A DNA stretch of 64,000 nt from Streptomyces echinatus (GCF_014203595.1 NZ_JACHJK010000001.1:560582-624581), one strand, 5' to 3'; positions 10,467-19,475 are shown, numbered from the stretch's first letter. The notes: generated by a model from the letters alone, not told the origin. Program-made: numbers and translations.

Positions 10467-11699
10467 ATGCCTTCCGCACTCCCCGACGGCGAGCCCGTCC
10501 CCGCCGACGGCGCGCTGCCCGCGCACGCGCTCGCCGGGGCCGCCGACCGCCCGCTCGGCTTCTACCTCCACGTCCCTTACTGCGCGACCCGCTGCGGCTA
10601 CTGCGACTTCAACACGTACACGGCGACCGAGCTGCGCGGCACCGGCGGCGTGCTCGCCTCCCGGGACAACTACGCGGACACCCTGGCGGACGAGATCCGG
10701 CTGGCGCGGAAGGTGCTGGGCGACGATCCGCGCGAGGTCCGCACGGTGTTCGTCGGCGGCGGTACGCCGACCCTGCTGGCCGCCGACGACCTGGTACGGA
10801 TGCTCGCGGTGATCCGGGACGAGTTCGGGCTCGCCCCGGACGCGGAGGTCACCACGGAGGCGAACCCGGAGTCCGTGGACCCCGCCTACCTCACGACCCT
10901 CCGCGAGGGCGGCTTCAACCGGATCTCCTTCGGCATGCAGAGCGCGAAGAAGCACGTGCTGAAGGTCCTCGACCGCACCCACACCCCCGGCCGCCCCGAG
11001 GCGTGCGTGGCGGAGGCGAGGGCGGCGGGCTTCGAGCACGTCAACCTCGACCTGATCTACGGCACGCCGGGGGAGAGCGACGACGACTGGCGGGCGTCCC
11101 TGGAGGCCGCCCTCGGCGCCGGTCCCGACCATGTCAGCGCCTACGCGCTCATCGTCGAGGAGGGCACCCAGCTCGCCCGCCGGATCCGCCGGGGCGAGGT
11201 CCCGATGACCGACGACGACGTCCACGCCGACCGCTACCTGATCGCCGAGGAGCTGCTGAGCCGGGCGGGCTTCGACTGGTACGAGGTCTCCAACTGGGCC
11301 ACCTCGGAGGCCGGCCGCTGCCTGCACAACGAGCTGTACTGGCGCGGCGCCGACTGGTGGGGGGCCGGGCCGGGGGCCCACTCGCACGTGGGCGGGGTGC
11401 GCTGGTGGAACGTGAAGCACCCGGGCGCCTACGCGGCGGCACTGGCGGACGGACGGTCCCCGGGGGCCGGGCGCGAGCTGCTGACGGACGAGGACCGGCG
11501 GGTGGAGCGGATCCTGCTGGAGCTGCGGCTGCGGGAGGGAGTGCCGCTGTCGCTGCTGAAGGAGGAGGGGTCGGCGGCGTCCCGGCGGGCGCTGGCGGAG
11601 GGGCTCCTTCAGGAGGATCCGTACGAGGAGGGGCGGGCCGTGCTGACGCTACGCGGGCGGCTGCTGGCGGACGCGGTGGTGCGGGACCTGGTGGACTGA
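10467..11699 (+). CDS. hemW: Radical SAM heme chaperone HemW (coproporphyrinogen III oxidase-like)
   Basis: A radical SAM protein that binds heme and is thought to deliver it to respiratory enzymes; it was long annotated as oxygen-independent coproporphyrinogen III oxidase. The 410-residue protein has the cluster motif YCATRCGYCDF (C-x3-C-x2-C), GGGTPT, the SAM-contacting region EANPESV, and RISFGMQS. The C-terminal HemW domain (NELYWRGADWWGAGPGAHSH) is present. The position just upstream of the hrcA-dnaJ region is conserved across actinobacteria and supports HemW over HemN. The start ATG 10467 follows a GACAAT hexamer by 6 nt and lacks a Shine-Dalgarno sequence. Confidence 0.92.
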   Translation: MPSALPDGEPVPADGALPAHALAGAADRPLGFYLHVPYCATRCGYCDFNTYTATELRGTGGVLASRDNYADTLADEIRLARKVLGDDPREVRTVFVGGGTPTLLAADDLVRMLAVIRDEFGLAPDAEVTTEANPESVDPAYLTTLREGGFNRISFGMQSAKKHVLKVLDRTHTPGRPEACVAEARAAGFEHVNLDLIYGTPGESDDDWRASLEAALGAGPDHVSAYALIVEEGTQLARRIRRGEVPMTDDDVHADRYLIAEELLSRAGFDWYEVSNWATSEAGRCLHNELYWRGADWWGAGPGAHSHVGGVRWWNVKHPGAYAAALADGRSPGAGRELLTDEDRRVERILLELRLREGVPLSLLKEEGSAASRRALAEGLLQEDPYEEGRAVLTLRGRLLADAVVRDLVD

Positions 11700-11798
11700 T
11701 CACGCCGGCGGGTGAATCCCCCCGGAACGCCGGTTCGGTCCCTAACCTGGTTCGTAGGCTGCCGCCGACAGGACGCGGCGGATGTGGAGGCCACGGAG

Positions 11799-12377
11799 AT
11801 GACCGCTGTGGACGAGCGTGGGATGACCAAATACTTCGAGGAGCTTCAGCCTCCCGAGGGCATCAAGGTCGAGCTTCTCCGGGGGGAAATCGTGATGATG
11901 GCCAGCCCTGATCTTGTCCACAACATGATCGTGGAAGACGTGCTGGACCAGATCCCACGTAAGCGGTGGTCTCGCCTGCAGACCCAGGACGTCGACATCC
12001 TCGATGAGGCCAGCGAGCCAGTACCGGACCTGGTGGTTCTCGAGCGCGAAGCCAGGCCCGCCTCGGGCCGCCTGCTGCCGTCCTCACTGATCATGATGGT
12101 CGTCGAGGTCGTCTCCAAGACCAGCGTCCAGCGGGACTACGAGATCAAGCGGTCGATCTACGCTGCCGGCAAGGTGCCTGTCTACCTCATCGTGGATCCG
12201 GTCATGGCGCAGTGCGTCCTGCTGACGAGGCCTGTCGGGAACGGAGACAACGCCGACTACCAGCGGCAGCAGGTCACCAAGTTCGGGGCGCCCCTGCCGT
12301 TGGAGGAACTCGGGCTGGAACTCGACACCACCGAGTTCGGAACGTTCCCCAACGTCAGGCCCCACCGCTACCCGTGA
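11799..12377 (+). CDS. Uma2-family (DUF820) putative endonuclease
   Basis: A PD-(D/E)XK-like fold family found in many paralogous copies in cyanobacteria and Streptomyces; its biological role is unproven. From the ATG at 11799 (GGAGG about 9 nt before) there are 192 residues. Family features are YFEELQPPEGIKVELLRGEIVMM at the N-terminus, a central PDLVVL and EVVSKTSVQRDYEIKRSIYAAGKVPVYLIVDP, giving the E...PD...E-x-K-like active-site pattern. Codon and base use differ from the neighbours, with more A/T-ended codons such as CTT, GAT and AAA, which suggests later acquisition. Its 3' end overlaps the convergent DUF3097 gene by 23 bp. Confidence 0.82.
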   Translation: MTAVDERGMTKYFEELQPPEGIKVELLRGEIVMMASPDLVHNMIVEDVLDQIPRKRWSRLQTQDVDILDEASEPVPDLVVLEREARPASGRLLPSSLIMMVVEVVSKTSVQRDYEIKRSIYAAGKVPVYLIVDPVMAQCVLLTRPVGNGDNADYQRQQVTKFGAPLPLEELGLELDTTEFGTFPNVRPHRYP

Positions 12378-13170
12378 CGAAGTCGATCAGCTCCTCCACC
12401 CGGCCCAGCAGCTCCGGTTCCAGGTCCTTGTAGGAGCCCACCCGCTTCAGGATCGCCTGCCACACCGCCCCGGTGTTCTCCGCCGGCCAGCCCAGCGCCC
12501 GGCACACGCCCGTCTTCCAGTCCTGCCCCTTCGGCACGTCCGGCCACGCCGCGATGCCCAGCGAGGCCGGCTTCACCGCCTGCCAGATGTCGATGTACGG
12601 GTGCCCGACCACCAGCGCGTGGTCGCTCGTCACCGACTGCGCGATCCGCCACTCCTTGCTGCCCGGCACCAGGTGGTCCACCAGCACGCCCAGCCGGGCG
12701 TCCGGACCCGGGGCGAAGGACTCCACGATCGACGGCAGGCCGTCCACGCCCTCCAGGTACTCCACGACCACGCCCTCGACGCGCAGGTCGTCGCCCCACA
12801 CCTTCTCGACCAGCTCGGCGTCGTGCCGGCCCTCCACGTAGATGCGGCCGGCGCGGGCCACGCGCGCGCGTGCCTGCGGGACGGCGACCGATCCCGAGGC
12901 CGTACGGGCGGGCCGCGCCGGAGCCGGGGACAACGGCCGTACGAGCGTCACCACCCGCCCCTCCAGCAGGAAGCCGCGCGGCTCCAGCGGGAACACCCGG
13001 TGCTTGCCGAAGCGGTCCTCCAGGGTCACCGTGCCCGCCTCGCAGCGGATCACCGCCCCGCAGAACCCGGTGCCCGGCTCCTCCACCACCAGACCCGGCT
13101 CGGCCGGAACCTCCGGCACCGGCTTCGGCTTCTTCCAGGGCGGGGTCAGGTCGGCAGAGTACTGGCGCAT
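12355..13170 (-). CDS. DUF3097 family protein
   Basis: A conserved actinobacterial protein of unknown function. The 271-residue protein begins MRQYSADLTPPWKKPKPVPEV and has the family's IYVEGRHDAELVEKVWGDDLRVEGVVVEYLEG block (about residues 110-140), followed by LVDHLVPGSKEWRIAQ and VVGHPYIDIWQAVKP. The IYVEGRHDAELVEKVWG and LVDHLVPGSKE pieces resemble the Toprim-like pattern of an acidic Glu followed by a D-x-D-like region, so a Toprim-related nucleic acid role is possible; this is only inference. TATCGT lies 7 nt before the ATG on the minus strand, suggesting a leaderless message. It shares strand with the upstream MBL hydrolase, 55 bp away. Confidence 0.85.
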   Translation of the reverse strand: MRQYSADLTPPWKKPKPVPEVPAEPGLVVEEPGTGFCGAVIRCEAGTVTLEDRFGKHRVFPLEPRGFLLEGRVVTLVRPLSPAPARPARTASGSVAVPQARARVARAGRIYVEGRHDAELVEKVWGDDLRVEGVVVEYLEGVDGLPSIVESFAPGPDARLGVLVDHLVPGSKEWRIAQSVTSDHALVVGHPYIDIWQAVKPASLGIAAWPDVPKGQDWKTGVCRALGWPAENTGAVWQAILKRVGSYKDLEPELLGRVEELIDFVTGSGGA

Positions 13171-13225
13171 TCGGATGACGATAGGAGAAGCAGCACACCG
13201 GCGCTCACGACACGCCGGGAGTGGC

Positions 13226-13948
13226 TCAGCTCACGCCGAACCGCGTTGCCAGCGCGTCGCGTTGCCGCCGCACGAACCCCGCGTCCACGACCGCCCCGTG
13301 GCCCGGCACGTACAGCGCGTCCTCGCCGCCCAGCGCCAGCAGCCGGTCGAGCGCGTCCGGCCAGCGGGACGGGACCGCGTCCGGGCCCGCCTGCGGCTCA
13401 CCGGACTCCTCCACCAGATCCCCGCAGAACACCACCTCCGGGGAGCCCGGGACGAGGACCGCGAGATCGTACGCGGTGTGGCCGGGGCCCACGTTGGCCA
13501 GCAGCGCCTGCCGGCCGTCGCCGAGGTCGAGGGTCCACTCGCCGGAGACCGGGTGCCGGGGCGCGGCCAGCACGTCCACCGCCTCGTCCGCGTCCGCCGG
13601 CGGGAGCCCGTTCCCGACCGCGTCCGCGCGCAGCTCCGCACGCCCGCGGACGAACGCCGCGTCGGCTCCCACCGCCGCGTACACCTCCGCGCCGGCGAAC
13701 GCGGACGCCCCGAAGACGTGGTCGAAGTGGGGATGGGTCAGAGCGAGATGGGTCACACGGCCGCCGGCCAGTTCCTGCGCCTGCGCCCGCAGACGCGCCC
13801 CCTCGGCCACACTCGACCCGGCGTCCACCACCAGCGCCGTCCCCGCGCCGATCACCAGGCCCGCGGTGCAGTCCCAGCCGGGCAGCCGGCACCGGCCCAC
13901 CCCGGTGGTCAGCCGTTCCCACCCCAGGTCTTCCCAAGTCACGGTCAT
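13226..13948 (-). CDS. MBL-fold metallo-hydrolase
   Basis: A zinc-dependent hydrolase of unknown substrate, 240 residues from the ATG at 13946-13948. It contains the metal-binding motif HPHFDH, a downstream [11 protein letters not shown] that supplies another His, FCGDLVEE with the bridging Asp, and PGHGAVVD near the C-terminus. This set is typical of the glyoxalase II/quinone-resistance-like group. The frame is open 31 codons upstream, but TAGCGT lies 7 nt before this ATG and there is no Shine-Dalgarno, which suggests a leaderless start. It is divergent from hrcA; the 154-bp gap includes the hrcA promoter and CIRCE element. Confidence 0.82.
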   Translation of the reverse strand: MTVTWEDLGWERLTTGVGRCRLPGWDCTAGLVIGAGTALVVDAGSSVAEGARLRAQAQELAGGRVTHLALTHPHFDHVFGASAFAGAEVYAAVGADAAFVRGRAELRADAVGNGLPPADADEAVDVLAAPRHPVSGEWTLDLGDGRQALLANVGPGHTAYDLAVLVPGSPEVVFCGDLVEESGEPQAGPDAVPSRWPDALDRLLALGGEDALYVPGHGAVVDAGFVRRQRDALATRFGVS

Positions 13949-13990
13949 ACCGGCGACGCTAGCGGTACGACCCGGTACGGCGGCCCGACC

Positions 13991-14021
13991 TTGCCCAGTG
14001 CGTACCCGACAGCCGTACACT
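13991..14021 (+). promoter_or_regulatory. Candidate vegetative promoter of hrcA-dnaJ
   Basis: TTGCCC (13991-13996) and TACACT (14016-14021) are separated by 19 bp, acceptable for the Streptomyces HrdB class. The CIRCE element begins 13 bp after the -10, so bound HrcA would block initiation or clearance. Confidence 0.5.
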
Positions 14022-14034
14022 GGGCCGGGGAATG

Positions 14035-14061
14035 CTGGCACTCACGTGGGAAGAGTGCCAG
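14035..14061. promoter_or_regulatory. CIRCE element (HrcA operator)
   Basis: CTGGCACTC (14035-14043), a 9-nt spacer, and GAGTGCCAG (14053-14061) form the perfect 9-9-9 inverted repeat of the HrcA operator. The first two bases deviate from the canonical TTAGCACTC arm, as is usual in high-GC actinomycetes. It lies 41 bp before hrcA, indicating autoregulation of hrcA-dnaJ. Confidence 0.93.
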
Positions 14062-14102
14062 GCCGACGACGCGAGGGGACGACGTGCTGGAGGTGCGCGC
14101 GA

Positions 14103-15119
14103 ATGCTGAGTGAACGCAGGCTTCAGGTACTGCGCGCCATCGTCCAGGACTACGTGGGCACCGAGGAGCCGGTCGGTTCCAAGGCGCTCACCGAGCGGCA
14201 CAGCCTCGGTGTCTCCCCGGCGACCGTCCGCAACGACATGGCGGCCCTGGAGGACGAGGGGTACATCGCGCAGCCGCACACGAGTGCGGGGCGCATCCCC
14301 ACCGACAAGGGCTACCGGCTGTTCGTGGACAAGCTCGCGGGCGTGAAGCCGATGACCGCGCCCGAGCGGCGGGCGATCCAGAACTTCCTGGAGGGCGCCG
14401 TCGACCTCGACGACGTCGTGGCGCGCACGGTGCGGCTGCTGGCGCAGCTGACCCGGCAGGTCGCCGTCGTGCAGTACCCGTCGCTGACCCGGTCCACCGT
14501 CCGGCACGTGGAGCTGCTCTCGCTCGCTCCGGCGCGCGTGATGCTCGTGCTGATCACGGACACCGGCCGGGTCGAGCAGCGGATGGTCGACTGCCCGGCG
14601 CCCTTCGGCGAGGCCTCGCTGGCGGATCTGCGGGCGCGGCTGAACAGCAGGGTCGCGGGCCGCCGGTTCACGGACGTGCCACGACTGGTCGAGGACCTCC
14701 CGGAAGGCTTCGACGTCGACGATCGCGGTACGGTCTCCACGGTGCTCTCCACCCTTCTGGAGACACTGGTCGAGGAGAACGAGGAGCGGTTGATGATCGG
14801 CGGCACCGCCAATCTCACCCGCTTCGGGCACGACTTCCCCCTCGTGATCCGGCCCGTCCTGGAGGCACTGGAGGAGCAGGTCGTGCTCCTCAAGCTCCTG
14901 GGCGAGGCGAAGGACCCCGGCGTGACCGTGCGCATCGGCCACGAGAACGCCCATGAAGGACTCAACTCCACGTCCGTCGTGTCGGTCGGCTACGGTTCGG
15001 GCGGCGAGGCGGTTGCCAAGCTCGGCGTGGTCGGACCGACCCGCATGGACTACCCGGGAACGATGGGAGCGGTACGCGCAGTGGCACGGTACGTCGGACA
15101 GATCCTGGCGGAGTCGTAA
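14103..15119 (+). CDS. hrcA: Heat-inducible transcription repressor HrcA
   Basis: Represses heat-shock chaperone genes by binding CIRCE elements; its folding depends on GroEL. It has 338 residues, standard length. The N-terminal winged helix (about 1-75) reads [18 protein letters not shown] and [32 protein letters not shown]-like domain and the C-terminal [11 protein letters not shown] / [18 protein letters not shown] motifs follow. The ATG sits at 14103 with GGAGGTGCGCG upstream. It abuts dnaJ with zero spacing, so the two are translationally coupled, and the CIRCE element in front implies autoregulation. Confidence 0.96.
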   Translation: MLSERRLQVLRAIVQDYVGTEEPVGSKALTERHSLGVSPATVRNDMAALEDEGYIAQPHTSAGRIPTDKGYRLFVDKLAGVKPMTAPERRAIQNFLEGAVDLDDVVARTVRLLAQLTRQVAVVQYPSLTRSTVRHVELLSLAPARVMLVLITDTGRVEQRMVDCPAPFGEASLADLRARLNSRVAGRRFTDVPRLVEDLPEGFDVDDRGTVSTVLSTLLETLVEENEERLMIGGTANLTRFGHDFPLVIRPVLEALEEQVVLLKLLGEAKDPGVTVRIGHENAHEGLNSTSVVSVGYGSGGEAVAKLGVVGPTRMDYPGTMGAVRAVARYVGQILAES

Positions 15120-16256
15120 GTGGCCACGGACTACTACGCCGTTCTCGGCGTGCGCCGCGACGCGTCGCAGGATGAGATCAAGAAGGCGTTCCGTCGGCTC
15201 GCGCGCGAGCTGCACCCGGACGTCAACCCGGATCCGAAGACCCAGGAGCGGTTCAAGGAGATCAACGCCGCTTACGAGGTGCTGTCGGACCCGCAGAAGA
15301 AGCAGGTCTACGACCTCGGCGGCGACCCGCTCTCCCAGTCGGGCGGCGCGGGCGCGGGCGGCTTCGGGGCCGGCGGCTTCGGCAACTTCTCGGACATCAT
15401 GGACGCGTTCTTCGGTACGGCGTCGCAGCGCGGGCCGCGCTCGCGCACCCGGCGCGGCCAGGACGCGATGATCCGGATCGACGTCGAGCTGGACGAGGCG
15501 GCCTTCGGTACGACCAAGGACATCCAGGTCGACACCGCGGTCGTCTGCAACACCTGCAACGGCGAGGGCGCGGCTCCGGGCACGTCCGCCCAGACGTGTG
15601 ACATGTGCCGCGGCCGCGGTGAGGTCTCGCAGGTCACCCGGTCCTTCCTGGGCCAGGTCATGACCTCCCGGCCCTGCCCCCAGTGCCAGGGCTTCGGCAC
15701 GGTGGTCCCGACCCCGTGCCCGGAGTGCGCCGGCGACGGCCGGGTCCGCTCGCGCCGCACGCTGACCGTCAAGATCCCGGCCGGTGTCGACAACGGCACC
15801 CGTATCCAGCTCGCCGGCGAGGGCGAGGTCGGCCCGGGCGGCGGTCCGGCCGGTGACCTGTACGTCGAGATCCACGAGCTGCCGCACCCGATGTTCCAGC
15901 GGCGCGGCGACGACCTGCACTGCACGGTCACGATCCCGATGACCGCGGCGGCCCTCGGCACCAAGGTGCCGCTGGAGACCCTGGACGGCATGGAGGAGGT
16001 CGACATCCGGCCCGGCACCCAGTCCGGCCAGTCGATCCCGCTGCACAACCGGGGCGTCACGCATCTGCGCGGCGGCGGCCGGGGCGACCTGATCGTGCAC
16101 GTCGAGGTCACCACGCCGACCAAGCTCGATCCCGAGCAGGAGCGGTTGCTGCGGGAGCTGGCCAAGCTGCGGGGTGAGGAGCGGCCGACGGGGCAGTTCC
16201 AGCCGGGGCAGCAGGGGCTGTTCTCGCGGCTGAAGGACGCGTTCAACGGGCGCTGA
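15120..16256 (+). CDS. dnaJ: Chaperone protein DnaJ (DnaJ2)
   Basis: J-domain cochaperone that stimulates DnaK ATPase and holds unfolded polypeptides. It has 378 residues. The J domain (1-68) contains the LHPDVNPD (HPD) motif; a Gly/Phe-rich linker (about 75-100) follows. Four CxxCxGxG zinc-finger repeats (CNTCNGEG, CDMCRGRG, CPQCQGFG, CPECAGDG) occupy about residues 143-210, and the C-terminal substrate domain follows. The GTG start directly follows the hrcA TAA. In Streptomyces one dnaJ sits in the dnaK operon and a second with hrcA; the neighbour here identifies the latter. Confidence 0.95.
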   Translation: MATDYYAVLGVRRDASQDEIKKAFRRLARELHPDVNPDPKTQERFKEINAAYEVLSDPQKKQVYDLGGDPLSQSGGAGAGGFGAGGFGNFSDIMDAFFGTASQRGPRSRTRRGQDAMIRIDVELDEAAFGTTKDIQVDTAVVCNTCNGEGAAPGTSAQTCDMCRGRGEVSQVTRSFLGQVMTSRPCPQCQGFGTVVPTPCPECAGDGRVRSRRTLTVKIPAGVDNGTRIQLAGEGEVGPGGGPAGDLYVEIHELPHPMFQRRGDDLHCTVTIPMTAAALGTKVPLETLDGMEEVDIRPGTQSGQSIPLHNRGVTHLRGGGRGDLIVHVEVTTPTKLDPEQERLLRELAKLRGEERPTGQFQPGQQGLFSRLKDAFNGR

Positions 16257-16263
16257 CCGGTAG

Positions 16264-16380
16264 GGGCCGTTCAAGGGGCTCCGCCCCTTGGACCCGCCAG
16301 GGGGTTCCGCCCCCTGGACCCCCGCCCCGCCCACCCACCACCCGACTCGGTCGGCCGAGAGGGCGCCGTCGACCCCCGGC
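16264..16380. repeat. Dispersed intergenic inverted-repeat element (copy A)
   Basis: Two near-adjacent hairpins: CAAGGGGC/GCCCCTTG at 16272-16279 and 16283-16290 (3-nt loop), and CCAGGGGG/CCCCCTGG at 16297-16304 and 16310-16317 (5-nt loop). They are followed by GACCCCCGCCCCGCCCACCC and a GTCGGCCGAGAGGGCGCCG block. A related copy lies at 36389-36465. It sits just after dnaJ and may act as a terminator. The rest of this 247-bp gap holds no gene. Confidence 0.7.
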
Positions 16381-16503
16381 TCGCCGGGCGGCGAAGCGCC
16401 CGTCGGCAAGTGTTCGGTCGGTCGGCAAGGTGGTCGGAAAGTGGCACGTGCCAGGGGGAAGGGCCGATTCGGACTTGTACGGAGGACGTGACAACATGCC
16501 GTC

Positions 16504-17622
16504 ATGTCCTCCGCGCTGACCGATCTCTCCCCCCTCCCGATCGTGCAGGCCCCCATGGCGGGCGGCGTCTCCGTCCCGCAGCTCGCCGCCGCCGTCTCCG
16601 AGGCCGGTGGCCTCGGGTTCCTCGCCGCCGGATACAAGACCGCCGACGGGATGTACCAGGAGATCAAGCAGCTGAGGGGACTCACGGGACGTCCGTTCGG
16701 CGTGAACGTCTTCATGCCGCAGCCCGAACACCCCGGCGCGGGCAACGGCTCCACCGGAGCGGCGGGCGTCGCGCCCCCCTCCGGTGCCGTCGAGGTGTAC
16801 GCGCACCAGCTGGCCGGCGAGGCCGCCTGGTACGAGACCGAGCTCGGCGACCCGGACAGCGGCCGGGACGACGGCTACGACGCCAAGCTCGCCGTCCTGC
16901 TCGACAACCCGGTGCCGGTGGTCTCCTTCCACTTCGGGGTGCCGGGCCGGGAGGTCTTCGACAGGCTGCGCCGGGCCGGGACCTTCACCCTGGTCACCGC
17001 CACCACCGTGGAGGAGGCCCGCGCGGTCGAGCGGGCCGGGGCGGACGCGGTGATCGCGCAGGGCGTGGAGGCCGGCGGCCACCAGGGCACCCACCGGGAC
17101 CTCCCGGAGAACGACGGCTCCGGCATCGGACTGCTGTCGCTGGTCACGCAGATCCGGGAGGCCGTGCGCATCCCGGTCGTCGCCGCCGGCGGCATCATGC
17201 GCGGCGGCCAGATCGCCGCCGTCCTCGCGGCGGGCGCGAGCGCGGCCCAGCTGGGCACCGCCTTCCTCGCCACCCCCGAGTCCGGCGCGAGCGCCGAGCA
17301 CAAACGGGCCCTGACCGACCCCCTGTTCGCGCGCACCGAGCTGACCCGCGCCTTCACCGGCCGCCCGGCCCGCGCACTGGTCAACCGCTTCCTGCGCGAG
17401 CACGGCCCGTACGCCCCCGCCGCCTACCCGGAGATCCACCACCTCACCGCGCCGCTGCGCAAGGCCGCCGCCCGGGCCGGGGACCCGCAGGGCCTGGCGC
17501 TGTGGGCGGGACAGGGGCACCGGATGGCCCGCGAGCTGCCGGCCGGGCGGCTGGTGGAGGTGCTGGCCGGGGAACTCGACGCCGCCAGGACAGCGTTGTC
17601 GACCGGAGGAGATGCCCGATGA
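16504..17622 (+). CDS. Nitronate monooxygenase / 2-nitropropane dioxygenase-like FMN enzyme
   Basis: A TIM-barrel flavoprotein that oxidises alkyl nitronates to carbonyl compounds and nitrite; many paralogues have other substrates. It has 372 residues. Family motifs are IVQAPMAGGVS (FMN-binding start), GGLGFLAAGYK, FGVNVFMP, VIAQGVEAGGHQGTH with the conserved catalytic-region His, and PVVAAGGIMRGGQIAAVLAAGASAAQLGTAFL for phosphate binding. Its stop overlaps the rsmE start (ATGA), so the two genes are translationally coupled. The physiological substrate is unknown; detoxification of propionate-3-nitronate is a common proposal. Confidence 0.88.
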   Translation: MSSALTDLSPLPIVQAPMAGGVSVPQLAAAVSEAGGLGFLAAGYKTADGMYQEIKQLRGLTGRPFGVNVFMPQPEHPGAGNGSTGAAGVAPPSGAVEVYAHQLAGEAAWYETELGDPDSGRDDGYDAKLAVLLDNPVPVVSFHFGVPGREVFDRLRRAGTFTLVTATTVEEARAVERAGADAVIAQGVEAGGHQGTHRDLPENDGSGIGLLSLVTQIREAVRIPVVAAGGIMRGGQIAAVLAAGASAAQLGTAFLATPESGASAEHKRALTDPLFARTELTRAFTGRPARALVNRFLREHGPYAPAAYPEIHHLTAPLRKAAARAGDPQGLALWAGQGHRMARELPAGRLVEVLAGELDAARTALSTGGDAR

Positions 17623-18371
17623 CCGCGCCGGTGTTCGTCGTCGACTCGCTGGAGGGCGTGGGCCCCGGCTCGGTCGTCGACGTCGAGGGACCCGAGGGAC
17701 GGCACGCCGTCTCCGTGCGGCGGCTGCAGCCCGGGGAGAACGTGGTGCTCACCGACGGCCGGGGCCGCGGGGCCGCCGGGGTCGTCGTCAGCGTGTCGGG
17801 CAAGGACCACATGGTCGTCGAGCCCTTCGAGTTCCCGGTGGAGCCGGAGCCCAGCCCCCGGATCACCGTCGTCCAGGCCCTCCCCAAGGGCGACCGCGGC
17901 GAACTGGCCGTGGAGACGATGACGGAGACCGGGGTCGACGCCATCGTGCCCTGGCAGGCCGCCCGTTGCATCACCCAGTGGAAGGGCGACCGGGGACTGA
18001 AGGCGCTCGCCAAGTGGCGCGCCACCGCCCGCGAGGCCGGCAAGCAGGCGCGCCGGCTGCGTTTCCCGGACGTCGCGGACGCGTCGAGCACCAAACAGGT
18101 TGCCGCACTTCTGGCCAAGGCCGACTTCGCCGCCGTCCTGCACTCCGACTTCGAGCACGAGAGCGTGCCGCTGGCGACCGCCGAACTGCCCGCCGAGGGC
18201 GAGATCGTGCTGGTCGTCGGCCCCGAGGGCGGCGTCGCACGGGACGAGCTGGCGCTCTTCGAGGAGGCCGGCGCGCGGGCCTGTGTGCTCGGCCCCAGCG
18301 TGTTGCGTACATCCACCGCCGGCACCGCCGCCGTGGCCCTGCTGCTGGGCCGCACCGGCCGCTGGTCCTGA
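17619..18371 (+). CDS. rsmE: 16S rRNA (uracil(1498)-N3)-methyltransferase
   Basis: A SPOUT-class, SAM-dependent enzyme that methylates U1498 of 16S rRNA. The 250-residue protein has an N-terminal PUA-like domain (GRHAVSVRRLQPGENVVLTDG divided over strands) and a C-terminal trefoil knot with ALPKGDRGELAVE, the TETGVDAIVPWQAARCITQWKG region, VVGPEGGVARDE and the terminal VLRTSTAGTAAVALLLG. The start ATG 17619 overlaps the preceding TGA, with GGAGGAG 9 nt upstream. In many bacteria rsmE follows dnaJ and prmA; here the neighbour is the nitronate monooxygenase. Confidence 0.95.
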   Translation: MTAPVFVVDSLEGVGPGSVVDVEGPEGRHAVSVRRLQPGENVVLTDGRGRGAAGVVVSVSGKDHMVVEPFEFPVEPEPSPRITVVQALPKGDRGELAVETMTETGVDAIVPWQAARCITQWKGDRGLKALAKWRATAREAGKQARRLRFPDVADASSTKQVAALLAKADFAAVLHSDFEHESVPLATAELPAEGEIVLVVGPEGGVARDELALFEEAGARACVLGPSVLRTSTAGTAAVALLLGRTGRWS

Positions 18372-18388
18372 CACCTCCGGGGGACACC

Positions 18389-18781
18389 GTGGAACTCGCC
18401 CAGGTCCGGCTGCTCGTCACCGACTTCGCCGCCTGCTACCGCTTCTACGCCGACGTCCTCGGCCTGAAGCCGCAGTCCGGCGCGACCGAGGGACCGTACG
18501 AGAAGTTCAGCCCGCACGTCGGCTCCGCCGGGATCGCGCTGCAGGACCGCGCGATGATGGCCGAGATCCTGGACGAACTCGGCGGGACCGCCACCGGCCA
18601 CCGCTCCCTGGTCGTGCTGCGCGTCGACGACCTGGACGCCTACTGCGCGGAGATCACCTCCCGCGGCGCCACCCTGCTGCACGGCCCCGCCCCCATGACC
18701 GACCGCATGCGCGTGGCCCATCTCAAGGACCCCGAGGGCAACCTGGTCGAACTCCAGCAGTGGCTGCTGCTGCGCGGCTGA
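18389..18781 (+). CDS. VOC-family (glyoxalase/bleomycin-resistance-like) protein
   Basis: A single-subunit vicinal oxygen chelate protein of 130 residues from the GTG at 18389 (GGGGGA 5 nt upstream). The two beta-alpha-beta-beta-beta modules are visible: VELAQVRLLVTDFAACYRFYADVLGL and LVVLRVDDLDAYCAEITSRGATLL...AHLKDPEGNLVELQQW. The final Glu of NLVELQQW occupies the usual metal-ligand position, but the first-strand ligand is not obvious. It follows rsmE by 17 bp and is probably cotranscribed. Function could be a glyoxalase-like lyase or a binding protein; the sequence does not decide. Confidence 0.8.
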   Translation: MELAQVRLLVTDFAACYRFYADVLGLKPQSGATEGPYEKFSPHVGSAGIALQDRAMMAEILDELGGTATGHRSLVVLRVDDLDAYCAEITSRGATLLHGPAPMTDRMRVAHLKDPEGNLVELQQWLLLRG

Positions 18782-18962
18782 CGAACGCTCCACGGGCGTC
18801 GCCGCGAGGCGCGCCGACGGCAGGCGCCGCCGCCCGTCCGCGGGTTCGCCCCGGCCGGCCGCCCGGGCCCCCGCCCCACCGGGACGGTGCCCCGCTCCCC
18901 GAACGGGTGAGTGGCCGTATGCGGTCTTCCGCACCGCCCGGGCCGGTGGCACGCTGCCGGAC

Positions 18963-19475
18963 ATGGGGGCATGGAGAGGGACACGGCGCGGGCGGCGAAC
19001 GGTGGCCGTCGCGGGGCTCGTCGTGCTGGCCGGAGGTGCCGCGGTGGCGTGCCAGCCGGGCGGTCTCGGGTCCGCGACCGTCGCGTACACCACCGACCAG
19101 ACCGCGACCGCCGCACTGGAACACCGGCACGTGGACGTCAACTGGCTCACCTGCACGGGGAGTTACCGGGACGGCGGCGGCAGGGGCGGCACACCCGCGC
19201 CGACCGCGACCGTCGTCTCCGTCGACTGCCAGGGCGAGACGGACGACAGACGGAAGATCGTCGTCACCGGACTGGTGACCAAGGCCGTCGACGGCGCCTG
19301 TGTGCGCGGCGACCTGAAGGCCACGGTGGACGGCAGACAGGTGTTCCACGTGAGCGGGCTCGGCGACTGCTCCGCGGGGCCCGGGCCGACGTACCGCCCG
19401 CCCACCCCGGGACAGCCGAAGCCCACCGTGACCGTCACCGTCACCCGCACCGTCTGGCCCGTACCGGGCAAGTGA
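18963..19475 (+). CDS. Putative secreted or lipid-anchored protein, unknown function
   Basis: 170 residues with a basic N-terminus (MGAWRGTRRGRRTVAVAG), a hydrophobic stretch, and AVAC at residues 27-30, which could be a relaxed lipobox. The mature part has four further Cys (in LTCTGSY, VDCQGE, GACVRG and GDCSAG), consistent with two disulfides in an exported beta-rich domain. The C-terminus is a Pro/Thr/Val-rich tail ending VTVTVTRTVWPVPGK. I recognise no named family. CACGCT ends 7 nt before the ATG and no Shine-Dalgarno is seen, so it may be leaderless. Tricorn protease starts 46 bp downstream on the same strand. Confidence 0.68.
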   Translation: MGAWRGTRRGRRTVAVAGLVVLAGGAAVACQPGGLGSATVAYTTDQTATAALEHRHVDVNWLTCTGSYRDGGGRGGTPAPTATVVSVDCQGETDDRRKIVVTGLVTKAVDGACVRGDLKATVDGRQVFHVSGLGDCSAGPGPTYRPPTPGQPKPTVTVTVTRTVWPVPGK

